Positions 8,656 to 17,366 of a stretch of 58,442 bases of DNA are shown piece after piece. The position numbers and the translations under genes were made by a program. Origin of the DNA: Gammaproteobacteria bacterium (lineage in GTDB: Bacteria > Pseudomonadota > Gammaproteobacteria > Competibacterales > Competibacteraceae); NCBI GenBank assembly GCA_020846135.1, contig JADLEK010000024.1:1-58442 (forward strand), given 5' to 3'. Under the pieces are notes generated by a model. That model was given only the letters and a program-made list of their open reading frames with translations, did no database searches and was not told the DNA's origin. The first letter of the stretch is position 1, and the number at the start of each line of letters is the position of its first letter.

Positions 8656-10236
8656 TTATTCCCATTCAATGGTCGCGGGCGGTTTGCCGGAGATGTCGTA
8701 GACCACCCGCGAAATCCCGGCTACTTCATTGATGATGCGCCGTGAAACCCGATCCAGAAAGTCGTAGGGCAGATGCGCCCAGTGGGCGGTCATGAAATCC
8801 ACGGTTTCCACCGCTCGCAGCGCGATGACGTAATCATAACGGCGGCCGTCGCCCATGACCCCGACCGACTTGACCGGCAGGAACACCGCGAACGCCTGGC
8901 TGGTCTGGTCGTACAGGTTGGCCCGGCGCAATTCCTCGATGAAAATGTGATCGGCCCGGCGCAGCAGATCGGCGTAGTCCTTACGCACCTCGCCGAGAAT
9001 CCGCACCCCCAGCCCCGGCCCCGGAAACGGATGGCGGTAGACCATCTCGAACGGCAGGCCCAGCTCCACCCCCAACCGCCGCACCTCGTCCTTGAACAGC
9101 TCCCGCAGCGGCTCGACCAGTTTCAGCCGCATTCCCGCCGGCAGGCCGCCGACATTGTGATGAGACTTGATGACGTGGGCTTTGCCGGTTTTCGCGCCGG
9201 CGGATTCGATGACATCGGGATAGATAGTGCCCTGGGCCAGCCATTTGACATTAGCCAGCCTGGCGGCTTCCTCCTCGAAAATCGCCACGAACAGCCCGCC
9301 GATGATTTTGCGTTTCTGTTCGGGATCGGTGACGCCAGCCAGCGCGGTTAGAAACCGCGCCTCGGCGTCCACCCGGATCACCCGTACCCCCAGATGTCGG
9401 CCAAAGGTGGTCATCACCTGATCGCCTTCATGCAGTCGCAGCAGGCCGGTGTCGACGAAGACGCAGGTCAGTTGCGGGCCAATCGCTCGGTGCAGCAAGG
9501 CCGCCACGACTGACGAATCAACGCCGCCGGACAGGCCCAGCAACACTTCGTCATCGCCGACCTGGGAGCGGACGGCGGCGATACTGTCCTCGATGATGTT
9601 GCCAGTGGTCCAGAGCGATTCGCAGCCGCAGATGTCCAGCACAAAGCGGCGCAGAATCCGCTCGCCCTGGCGGGTATGGGTGACTTCGGGGTGAAACTGC
9701 AAGCCGTACCAGCGCTGTTCTTCGTTGGCAATGCCGGCGACCGGACAGGCCACAGTGCTGGCGATGCGGGTAAAGCCGGACGGTAATAATGTGACCCGGT
9801 CGCCGTGGCTCATCCAGACATCGAGCAGGCCGTAACCGTCCGGGCTGGCGTGATCCTCGATGTCGCGCAACAGGGCGGAATGGCCGTGAGCGCGAACCTG
9901 GGCATAGCCAAACTCGCGGTGATCGGAGGATTCGACCAGTCCGCCCAGTTGCATCGCCAAGGTCTGCATTCCGTAGCAGATGCCAAGCAACGGAACCTTC
10001 AGGTCAAAGATCGCTTGCGGGGCGCGCGGACCGTCAGCCAGGGTGGTGGATTCCGGGCTGCCGGACAAAATGACGCCGTGGGGATGGAAAGCCCGAATCG
10101 CGGCGGGATCGGCGTCCCAAGGCTGAATTTCGCAATAGACCCCAATTTCTCGCACCCGGCGGGCGATGAGCTGGGTGTACTGGGAGCCGAAATCCAGAAT
10201 GAGAATACGGTCAAGATGAATGTTACGGGTGGTCAT
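8656..10236 (-). CDS. guaA: GMP synthase (glutamine-hydrolysing)
   Basis: Aminates XMP to GMP with glutamine and ATP. The class I glutamine amidotransferase domain occupies about 1-200, with nucleophile Cys87 in GICYGM and the His/Glu pair in QFHPEVTHT. The ATP pyrophosphatase domain follows with PP-loop LSGGVDSSV (about 230), and the C-terminal dimerisation domain ends EWE, as in other bacterial GuaA. Length 526 is normal. guaB lies upstream on the same strand, separated by 240 bp containing a palindromic repeat, so guaA may also have its own promoter. Confidence 0.98.
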   Translation of the reverse strand: MTTRNIHLDRILILDFGSQYTQLIARRVREIGVYCEIQPWDADPAAIRAFHPHGVILSGSPESTTLADGPRAPQAIFDLKVPLLGICYGMQTLAMQLGGLVESSDHREFGYAQVRAHGHSALLRDIEDHASPDGYGLLDVWMSHGDRVTLLPSGFTRIASTVACPVAGIANEEQRWYGLQFHPEVTHTRQGERILRRFVLDICGCESLWTTGNIIEDSIAAVRSQVGDDEVLLGLSGGVDSSVVAALLHRAIGPQLTCVFVDTGLLRLHEGDQVMTTFGRHLGVRVIRVDAEARFLTALAGVTDPEQKRKIIGGLFVAIFEEEAARLANVKWLAQGTIYPDVIESAGAKTGKAHVIKSHHNVGGLPAGMRLKLVEPLRELFKDEVRRLGVELGLPFEMVYRHPFPGPGLGVRILGEVRKDYADLLRRADHIFIEELRRANLYDQTSQAFAVFLPVKSVGVMGDGRRYDYVIALRAVETVDFMTAHWAHLPYDFLDRVSRRIINEVAGISRVVYDISGKPPATIEWE

Positions 10237-10320
10237 GGGCGCAGGGATGTAACCGGTAGGGAATAGGCGGAAAAGGAGTTGTTGGTGCTGCTAACCCGAG
10301 TATCGATCATCATTTCAGAG

Positions 10321-10401
10321 ATTAGCCACGGAACAACACGAAACAACATGGAAAATCCTTTCTTTTTCTGTGTCATTTCGTGTCATTCCGTGACTAAATT
10401 T
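10321..10401. repeat. imperfect palindromic repeat with CACGGAA/ACACGAAA units
   Basis: The left half (CCACGGAACAACACGAAA) and the reverse complement of the right half (TCACGGAATGACACGAAA) match closely over about 36 bases, around a CTTTCTTTTT centre. Each arm also contains short direct repetitions of the form CACGGAA/ACACGAAA. It lies between guaB and guaA. Similar CACGGAA-rich palindromes occur dispersed in several gammaproteobacterial genomes (recalled, not checked), suggesting a non-autonomous repeat family. Confidence 0.7.
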
Positions 10402-10476
10402 CTCACGTTTGGCTAGAAAGCCACAAGGTGATTCCATGATGAATCTGATGGACTTCGACAGCGGGAACCACAGCCG

Positions 10477-11940
10477 TCAATCCACCCGGTAATTAGGCGC
10501 TTCTTTGGTAATAGTCACGTCGTGGACATGGCTTTCCCGCATCCCGGCGCTAGTGACGCGGGTGAACGCCGGTTTGATCCGCATTTCGGCGATGTCCTGA
10601 CAGCCGACGTAACCCATGCTGGAGCGCAATCCGCCCATGAGCTGATTGATGATCGCCAGTACGCTGCCCTTGTACGGCACCCGGCCTTCAATCCCCTCCG
10701 GCACCAGTTTTTCCACCGCGCTGCCTTCCTGGAAATAACGGTCGCTGGAGCCGTGCTGCTGGGTCATTGCGCCAAGCGAACCCATGCCACGATAGGACTT
10801 GTAGGAGCGACCCTGATACAACTCCACCTCGCCGGGCGCTTCCTCGGTGCCGGCGAACAAGCCACCGATCATCACCGTATGTGCGCCCGCTGCAATCGCC
10901 TTGGCCAGATCGCCGGAATAGCGCACCCCGCCGTCGGCAATGACTGGGACATCGCATTCCCGCAGGGCTTCGGCGACATTGGAGACCGCGCTGATCTGCG
11001 GTACGCCAACCCCGGCGATGATACGAGTGGTACATATAGATCCCGGCCCAATCCCCACCTTCACCGCATCGACACCGGCTTCGACCAGATCGCGGGCGGC
11101 GGCGGCGGTCGCGATATTGCCGCCAATGACCTGTACTTGCGGATAATGCTGCTTGATCCAGCGCACCCGGTCCAGCACGTTCTGGGAATGGCCATGCGCG
11201 GTATCCACGACCAGCACATCCACCCCGGCGTTGACCAGCGCCGCCACCCGCTCGTCGGTGTCACTGCCGGTGCCGACCGCTGCACCGACCCGCAACCGTC
11301 CGAGTTCGTCTTTGCACGCCAGTGGGAAGTCGCTGGATTTCTGGATGTCCTTGACCGTGATCAATCCGCACAGCTCAAAGCGGTCATTGATCACCAGCAC
11401 TTTTTCAATGCGGTGCCGGTGCAGCAGTGTGGCGATTTCCTCGCGGCTGGCCCCTTCGCGCACTGTAATCAAGCGGTCCTTGGGGGTCATCACCATGCTG
11501 ACCGGCGCATCCATGGTGGTCTCAAAGCGCAGATCGCGGTTGGTGACGATGCCGACCAGTTCCGCGCCGTCTACCACCGGCACCCCGGAGATATGATGAG
11601 CGCGGGTCAGTTCGACCACCTCGCGGATGGTGGCGCGGGGATGAATGACGATGGGATCGTGAATTACCCCGCTCTCGAACTTCTTGACCCGGCGCACCTC
11701 TTCGGCGTGGCGCTCAATCGGCTGGTTCTTGTGGATGATGCCGATCCCGCCTTCCTGAGCCATGGCAATCGCCAGCCCGGACTCAGTGACCGTGTCCATC
11801 GCCGCCGACAATAGCGGGATATTCAGGGCGATGCCGCGCGTCAGTTGGGTCTTGAGGCTGACATCCTTGGGCAATACCGCAGAATAGGCGGGAAGGAGCA
11901 GGACATCATCAAAGGTCAGTGCTTCTTGAACAATACGCAT
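10477..11940 (-). CDS. guaB: inosine-5'-monophosphate dehydrogenase
   Basis: Oxidises IMP to XMP with NAD+, the first committed step to GMP. Length 487 matches the family. A CBS pair interrupts the TIM barrel at about 90-205 ([10 protein letters not shown] and [10 protein letters not shown]). The catalytic Cys303 lies in [12 protein letters not shown], and the flap contains GMGSLGAM. Start ATG 11940 has TGAGG upstream. It is followed by guaA, the next pathway enzyme. Confidence 0.98.
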   Translation of the reverse strand: MRIVQEALTFDDVLLLPAYSAVLPKDVSLKTQLTRGIALNIPLLSAAMDTVTESGLAIAMAQEGGIGIIHKNQPIERHAEEVRRVKKFESGVIHDPIVIHPRATIREVVELTRAHHISGVPVVDGAELVGIVTNRDLRFETTMDAPVSMVMTPKDRLITVREGASREEIATLLHRHRIEKVLVINDRFELCGLITVKDIQKSSDFPLACKDELGRLRVGAAVGTGSDTDERVAALVNAGVDVLVVDTAHGHSQNVLDRVRWIKQHYPQVQVIGGNIATAAAARDLVEAGVDAVKVGIGPGSICTTRIIAGVGVPQISAVSNVAEALRECDVPVIADGGVRYSGDLAKAIAAGAHTVMIGGLFAGTEEAPGEVELYQGRSYKSYRGMGSLGAMTQQHGSSDRYFQEGSAVEKLVPEGIEGRVPYKGSVLAIINQLMGGLRSSMGYVGCQDIAEMRIKPAFTRVTSAGMRESHVHDVTITKEAPNYRVD

Positions 11941-12052
11941 GGCGAGGCCTCAAGACTAGCGAACGAATAATTGAAGACCATTTTAGGCCGCACCATGCTT
12001 CGGGTAAACCGAGCGATAGTAGCGGGCGCTCGCAACAAGCGCTGTCTATGGG

Positions 12053-12643
12053 TTACGAAAAAACAATCGAATTCAGATCAACCTTGGATTTATCATTATA
12101 GTTTAACATCTTGGGGTCTCCGCCGCCGGAAGAATAAAGATAAACGACACCTTCAAAATCCCCGAAATCAATCACGTTGACGCCCGGAGTCCAACTGTAG
12201 ATTTGGTTGAGCTTGCAGGTGAGAACCTTGCATTGAGCGTAGGCCGCGATGGCGTTGCCAAAGGTTAAGGAATAGGACAGGCCGCGATTGGCCTGTTCGC
12301 CCCCTACCTGACATGAAAAAAACACAATGGCTCCTTTAATGAGGCCATTCAATTTCTTGAAGAGATTAACGTTATTCCAGCCCAGGTTTTGACCGCCAAT
12401 CTGGATGCCGCTAATGGAGCCATGCGCCATGAAATGCAGTGCATCCAGCTTTTCCGCGCCTGATTTTCCCTTAGCGACTTCTGCGGCCCAGCTGATAATG
12501 TGATCTGTACTGTCGCTGTTGCTGACAGACCAGACGTTCATGGCGGCGGGAGGCCGCAAGGGGGTAGGCGGCGAAGTCAACGGGTTATTCAGACGAGGAT
12601 CATGAATGATCATTTGTCTGCCGCGCATAAAGTTGAATGCCAT
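12053..12643 (-). CDS. unrecognised protein with HG...SC caspase-like or DUF4347-like signature
   Basis: A 196-residue protein whose start at ATG 12643 is supported by AAAGGAG 8 bases upstream; a longer frame exists but lacks such a site. No signal peptide or membrane segment is evident. A central alpha/beta region reads DALHFMAHGSISGIQIGG (His74-Gly75) followed about 35 residues later by GAIVFFSCQVGG (Ser110-Cys111). This order of a hydrophobic strand ending in HG and another ending in SC/Cys is how clan CD (caspase-fold) peptidases and related DUF4347/CHAT-like domains place their His and Cys. The relationship is inferred from pattern only. The N-terminus (about 20-34) is Pro-rich. The gene is alone, in sequence AT-richer than its surroundings, which hints at acquisition. 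Confidence 0.7.
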   Translation of the reverse strand: MAFNFMRGRQMIIHDPRLNNPLTSPPTPLRPPAAMNVWSVSNSDSTDHIISWAAEVAKGKSGAEKLDALHFMAHGSISGIQIGGQNLGWNNVNLFKKLNGLIKGAIVFFSCQVGGEQANRGLSYSLTFGNAIAAYAQCKVLTCKLNQIYSWTPGVNVIDFGDFEGVVYLYSSGGGDPKMLNYNDKSKVDLNSIVFS

Positions 12644-13083
12644 GATAAATGCTCCTTTAAGTGACAGTGAATGCCGATTTTTCGCAGGGCAAGGTGTGTC
12701 AGGTGTGCCGAGAGTTGATGGCGTCATTGCGAGCGCATGATGTTCCCATTGAGAACCTGACTGCTATTTTGAAGACAGCAATAGACATGCCATTTAATTA
12801 AATAAATTAGAAAATTTCCAGCAGCATGTTGTTATTAATAATAAAATACACCACCTGATGATCCAGTGTCACCGGTTGTGAACTCGAAGGCGTACCGACA
12901 ACCCTCCCCAAAGGCCAAAGCGGCCCATCCATTTTGGTTAATCTGATTGGAAAGCAGCGGTTAACCGGCCAAAGCGGGTCGGTCCATCGGGGACTAGCTA
13001 TAATCCGTTAGTAACGGCTGCACATTTGGTCAGCAACCGCTCTGTCTGCGTCCCGCCTCACCACCGTTTAATGGAGTGAAAAC
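12644..13083. other. 440-bp intergenic region, AT-rich in part
   Basis: Contains no convincing gene. 12770-12850 is unusually AT-rich for this window. An 11-bp direct repeat GGCCAAAGCGG occurs at 12913-12923 and 12967-12977. A possible -10 element lies at 12999-13004. The region must hold the promoters of the leftward HG/SC gene and the rightward lipase gene. Confidence 0.6.
12999..13004 (+). promoter_or_regulatory. possible -10 box for the lipase gene
   Basis: TATAAT matches the sigma-70 -10 consensus exactly and lies 80 bp before the lipase start. No good -35 hexamer is present 16-18 bp upstream, so an activator would be needed if this is a real promoter. Confidence 0.3.
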
Positions 13084-15126
13084 GTGAAAAAGCCAATAAC
13101 AACTTTTCGTTTGGCCCCGCTCTGTCTAGCTTTAGGGCTGACGGTCTTCAGCAGCGCCGATGCCGCCACCCGCGCCGACTTCTACGCCAAATTCAATCCT
13201 GCCGCTGGCGAAGTTCCTTTTCCCACCAATTTGCTGTTCAGCGGATCAACCGACGGGACATTGAACATTCCGGTCGCCGATCCTGCCAATCTGGCCGATC
13301 CCCGGGTGGCGATGAACGGGCTGGACGGGTTTTCCACAGTTGCGCCGGTGACGGCGTATTTCTCCGGTACGCTGAACGCGGCGACGGTCCAGGCCGGCCG
13401 CACGGTGCGGGTGTTTGAAGTTGTGCTGACCAACCCGTTTCTGGACCCGAAGAATCCGCCGTTCGCAGTCAGTGAGGTCAAGCGGGAATTGCAAGCCGGC
13501 GTTGATTACGAAGTCGGATTGCTACCCCAGGATGTGAACCAGACCACCCTGACCATCAGCCCGTTGCTGCCGCTGGCACCCAAGACCGGCTATCTGGTGG
13601 TGTTGACCGACGGGATTCAGGACAGCGGCGGCTATAACGCGCTACCGTCACAAACCTATGCGCTGACCAAATTGCCCGTCCCCCTGATCGACGCCAACGG
13701 CAAAAGCGTGATTCCCGGTCTGAGCGACGCCCAGGCGCAGGCGCTGGAGCCATTACGGCAACTGGTCAACAATCAGGAAAGCGCCGCCGCCAGTCAGGGG
13801 ATTGCCAAAGCCAACATTGTGCTGAGCTGGACCGTAATGACCCAGTCGATTGATGATGCCTTCATGGCGCTGGGCAAGGACCTCAAGCCGCTGGGGATGG
13901 GCGTCAAAGCAACCGGCGCCACCACTGCCGCCCTGCCCTCCATCAATTTACCCGGCTTCTCGGACATTTACGTCGGAGCGCTGGCGATTCCCTACTACCT
14001 CAGCAAGGAAAAACCGACAAGCGGCTACTGGCAGACCGCCAATGGCGGCGCAGTCACCCGTTACAACCCACTGCCCGTAGCGACCGCCCCGCTGCAAATT
14101 CCGGTGCTGATGACCGTTCCCAATGCCAAAGCTGGACAAAGTAAGCCTGCGACGGGCTGGCCGGTCGTCATTTTCCAGCATGGCATCACCCAGAACCGCA
14201 CCAACCTGTTCCTGCTGGCTGATGCGTTGTCTTTTGCCGGATTTGCCGGGGTTGCGATTGACTTGCCGCTGCATGGCATCACCGACAAGACCAACCCGTT
14301 TTACATGGCCGGACTGGAGCGGACCTTTGATCTGGACCTGGTCAATAACCAAACCCTGTTGCCCCCTGCCGATGGACTGATTGACCCATCCGGCAATTTC
14401 TTCATCAACCTGCAAAGCCTGCTGACCAGCCGCGACAACACCCGCGAAGCTGCTCAGGATCTGCGGCAACTGACCGCGACTCTGCCGCTGATGGATTTGA
14501 ACGGCGACGGCAAACCCGACTTGGATGCAGGCCATATCCGCTTCGTGGGGCATTCGCTAGGCGGCATTACCGGAGCTACCTTCCTGGGGATCGAAGAAAA
14601 TATCACTAGCGCGACGCTAGGCATGGCCGGTGGCGGTATTGCCAAATTGCTTGATGGATCGGCTACTTTCGGGCCGCGCATCGCGGCGGGAGTGGCAATG
14701 GCGGGTATCATCAAGGGTACCCCCGCTTATGAAAGCTACCTGATCGGGGTGCAAACGGTGGTCGATTCCGGCGATCCGATTAACTACGGCCCCACCGCCG
14801 CCAGTTTGCATCCCATTCATCTGATTGAAGTGGTCGGCGGCGCTGGCTCGCTGCCGGATCAGGTTGTGCCTAATTCGGTTCCGGGAGCGCCGCTGGCCGG
14901 CACCGAACCGCTGGCCAAGGTCATGGGCCTGCAATCAGCCAACCGCTCGGTGTGGGACGATAACGGTGTACGCGCTATCGTCCGCTTCACCCAAGGCGAT
15001 CACAGTTCGATCATCAGTCCGGTCGCCTCGGTAGGCGCGACCGCCGAAATGCAGGGCCAGATGATCAAGTTCCTGCAAACCGAAGGGACCGAACTGGAGA
15101 TCCTCTGGCACCCGGTTATTCAGTAA
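13084..15126 (+). CDS. exported Pla-1/cef-type lipase (alpha/beta hydrolase)
   Basis: Predicted secreted or periplasmic lipase/esterase of 680 residues. A signal peptide (KKPITT, hydrophobic core, ADA-A cleavage near residue 27) is followed by an N-terminal beta-rich domain with an Ig-like section like that of the bacterial virulence-factor lipase N-terminal family. The alpha/beta hydrolase fold then has the oxyanion HG in FQHGITQNR, nucleophile Ser491 in GHSLGG, and a likely catalytic His640 in TQGDHSS. There is no lipobox, unlike the surface lipoprotein VolA. It is monocistronic, with its own terminator downstream. Substrate is unknown; lysophospholipids or exogenous lipids are plausible by family. 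Confidence 0.85.
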   Translation: MKKPITTFRLAPLCLALGLTVFSSADAATRADFYAKFNPAAGEVPFPTNLLFSGSTDGTLNIPVADPANLADPRVAMNGLDGFSTVAPVTAYFSGTLNAATVQAGRTVRVFEVVLTNPFLDPKNPPFAVSEVKRELQAGVDYEVGLLPQDVNQTTLTISPLLPLAPKTGYLVVLTDGIQDSGGYNALPSQTYALTKLPVPLIDANGKSVIPGLSDAQAQALEPLRQLVNNQESAAASQGIAKANIVLSWTVMTQSIDDAFMALGKDLKPLGMGVKATGATTAALPSINLPGFSDIYVGALAIPYYLSKEKPTSGYWQTANGGAVTRYNPLPVATAPLQIPVLMTVPNAKAGQSKPATGWPVVIFQHGITQNRTNLFLLADALSFAGFAGVAIDLPLHGITDKTNPFYMAGLERTFDLDLVNNQTLLPPADGLIDPSGNFFINLQSLLTSRDNTREAAQDLRQLTATLPLMDLNGDGKPDLDAGHIRFVGHSLGGITGATFLGIEENITSATLGMAGGGIAKLLDGSATFGPRIAAGVAMAGIIKGTPAYESYLIGVQTVVDSGDPINYGPTAASLHPIHLIEVVGGAGSLPDQVVPNSVPGAPLAGTEPLAKVMGLQSANRSVWDDNGVRAIVRFTQGDHSSIISPVASVGATAEMQGQMIKFLQTEGTELEILWHPVIQ

Positions 15127-15149
15127 CCGCTATCTCCCGGTTTGACCAG

Positions 15150-15179
15150 GCCCCGCTCCCGCCCCGGAGCGGGGCTTTT
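15150..15179 (+). terminator. rho-independent terminator after the lipase gene
   Basis: A 10-bp GC stem, GCCCCGCTCC (15150-15159) with GGAGCGGGGC (15166-15175), is followed by TTTT. It lies 24 bp after the lipase stop codon. Confidence 0.88.
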
Positions 15180-15265
15180 CGTTCCTGATCATTCATTATC
15201 TCTTTACGGCATAACGGCCAATCGTTAGATTGACCGCCACTTCGCCAACCACCCGATTGAAAACG

Positions 15266-16930
15266 ATGGCCCAATACATTTTCACCATGAACCGCGTGGG
15301 CAAGATCGTGCCGCCCAAGCGGGAAATCCTCAAAGACATCTCGCTGTCCTTCTTCCCCGGCGCCAAGATTGGCGTTCTCGGCCTGAACGGCTCCGGCAAA
15401 TCCACCCTGCTGCGGATCATGGCCGGGCTGGACACCGAAATTCTCGGCGAGGCCCGCCCTTTAGCCGGGATTAAGGTTGGGTTTCTGTCGCAGGAGCCGC
15501 AACTCGATCCCGCCAAGGATGTGCGCGGCAACGTCGAAGAAGCGATGGCCCCGATTAAGGATGCCCTGGCGCGGCTGGACGAGGTTTACGCCGCCTATGC
15601 CGATCCGGAGGCTGACTTTGAGAAGCTGGCCTCCGAACAGGCGGATCTCGAAGCCTGGCTACAAACCGCCGACGGACATAACCTGGAACGCACTTTGGGC
15701 ATCGCTGCTGACGCGCTGCGGTTGCCGCCGTGGGATGCGGCGGTGACCAACCTGTCCGGCGGCGAGAAACGGCGAGTAGCGCTATGCCGGTTGCTGCTCT
15801 CCAAACCCGACATGCTGTTGCTGGACGAACCGACCAATCATCTGGATGCGGAATCGGTCGCCTGGCTGGAGCGTTTTCTCCAGGATTACCCCGGCACCGT
15901 GGTGGCCGTGACCCACGACCGCTATTTCCTCGACAACGTGGCGGGCTGGATTCTGGAGCTGGATCGCGGGCGCGGCATTCCGTGGGAAGGCAACTATTCC
16001 TCGTGGCTGGAGCAGAAAGAGAAGCGGCTGGAAATCGAGGAGAAGCAGGAAACCGCCCATATCAAGGCGATGAAAGCCGAACTGGAATGGGTGCGCTCTA
16101 ATCCAAAAGGTCGTCACACTAAAAGCAAGGCGCGATTGACCCGGTTCGAGGAACTGGAATCTCAGGAATTCCAGAAGCGCAATGAAACCCAGGAACTTTA
16201 TATCCCGCCGGGGCCGCGTTTGGGTGAACTGGTAGTAGAAGCCACCGGTTTATGCAAAGGCTTCGGTGAGCAATTATTGATTGACGGTCTCAATTTTAAT
16301 CTGCCCAAGGGCGGTATTGTCGGAGTCATTGGCCCGAATGGCGCGGGTAAAACTACCTTGTTCCGAATGCTGGTTGGACAGGAGCAACCGGATAGTGGAA
16401 CGCTGCGAATCGGCGAAACCGTCAAACTGGCCTACGTCGATCAATCACGAGACAGCCTGGCTCCCGAAAAAACCGTCTGGCAGGAAATCTCTGACGGGCT
16501 GGACCTGGTCACTATCGGCACATACCAGATTAACTCGCGAGCTTATGTCGGCCGGTTCAATTTCAAAGGCCAGGATCAGCAGAAATTCGTCAAGGATTTA
16601 TCCGGCGGCGAGCGCAACCGGATTCATCTGGCTAAGCTGCTTAAAAGCGGCGGCAACGTGTTGTTGCTGGACGAGCCGACCAATGATCTGGACGTGGAAA
16701 CCTTGCGGGCGCTGGAAGAAGCCTTGCTGACCTTTGCTGGTTGCGTGGTGGTTATTTCCCATGACCGCTGGTTTTTGGATCGGATTGCTACGCATATTCT
16801 GGCGTTTGAGGGCGATTCGCAAGTCATCTGGTTTGAGGGCAATTACGCCGATTACGACACGGATCGTAAACGGCGACTAGGTGTTGAAGCAGATCAGCCA
16901 CACCGGATTAAATACCGGAAACTGGCGTAA
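15266..16930 (+). CDS. ettA: energy-dependent translational throttle ABC-F ATPase
   Basis: Ribosome-associated ABC-F protein that gates the first elongation cycle according to ADP/ATP ratio. The start is set at ATG 15266 because family members begin [11 protein letters not shown]; this gives 554 residues, matching E. coli EttA. It carries two ATPase domains: Walker [10 protein letters not shown] and GPNGAGKTT, and signatures LSGGEKRR and LSGGERNR. Between them is the arginine-rich P-site interaction motif region ([18 protein letters not shown]). There are no membrane segments. It opens a rightward run of closely spaced genes through pgeF. Confidence 0.96.
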   Translation: MAQYIFTMNRVGKIVPPKREILKDISLSFFPGAKIGVLGLNGSGKSTLLRIMAGLDTEILGEARPLAGIKVGFLSQEPQLDPAKDVRGNVEEAMAPIKDALARLDEVYAAYADPEADFEKLASEQADLEAWLQTADGHNLERTLGIAADALRLPPWDAAVTNLSGGEKRRVALCRLLLSKPDMLLLDEPTNHLDAESVAWLERFLQDYPGTVVAVTHDRYFLDNVAGWILELDRGRGIPWEGNYSSWLEQKEKRLEIEEKQETAHIKAMKAELEWVRSNPKGRHTKSKARLTRFEELESQEFQKRNETQELYIPPGPRLGELVVEATGLCKGFGEQLLIDGLNFNLPKGGIVGVIGPNGAGKTTLFRMLVGQEQPDSGTLRIGETVKLAYVDQSRDSLAPEKTVWQEISDGLDLVTIGTYQINSRAYVGRFNFKGQDQQKFVKDLSGGERNRIHLAKLLKSGGNVLLLDEPTNDLDVETLRALEEALLTFAGCVVVISHDRWFLDRIATHILAFEGDSQVIWFEGNYADYDTDRKRRLGVEADQPHRIKYRKLA

Positions 16931-16963
16931 GCGGATTCGCCCTTTGCCGGTCACCGGAGACTG

Positions 16964-17329
16964 TTGTTGATCAGCCGGGTCGCCCAAGGCGCTGCCGCCG
17001 AGGACGTAGCCTGCCGCTATCTGGAAGCACAGGGATTCATGCTGGTAACGCGGAATTTTCGGTGCCGGGGCGGCGAACTGGATTTGATCATGCGCGACGG
17101 TGAGTATCTGGTTTTTATCGAGGTACGCAGTCGCAGTTATACCCGCTACGGCGCTCCTGCTGAATCGGTGACCCGCACTAAGCAGCGGCGGCTATTACGC
17201 GCCGCTGCCCTTTACTTGCAGCGCCAGCGTCAAGATCTGCCGTGCCGTTTTGATGTGGTCGCTATTCTCCAAGCCAATCATCATGAACCACAGATCGAAT
17301 GGATTCGGGACGCCTTTCAACTGACCTGA
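16964..17329 (+). CDS. yraN: YraN/UPF0102 family nuclease-fold protein
   Basis: A 121-residue protein of the UPF0102 family, which has a PD-(D/E)XK nuclease-like fold and no settled function. The family core is present: [14 protein letters not shown], then LVFIEVRSR, in which Glu, Asp and the E-x-R replace the usual nuclease triad. The start is a TTG; two adjacent TTG codons (16964 and 16967) follow CGGAG, and the second has the better spacing. It lies 33 bp after ettA and 37 bp before metH. Confidence 0.9.
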   Translation: MLISRVAQGAAAEDVACRYLEAQGFMLVTRNFRCRGGELDLIMRDGEYLVFIEVRSRSYTRYGAPAESVTRTKQRRLLRAAALYLQRQRQDLPCRFDVVAILQANHHEPQIEWIRDAFQLT

Positions 17330-17366
17330 TCCTGTCGCTTTACCCAAAATAACCGGAATTTTGCTC

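Noticed and set aside
10522..11814. 430-residue open frame antisense to guaB
   Set aside because: A shadow of a well-conserved gene; its composition is His/Asp/Arg-rich and shows no domain.
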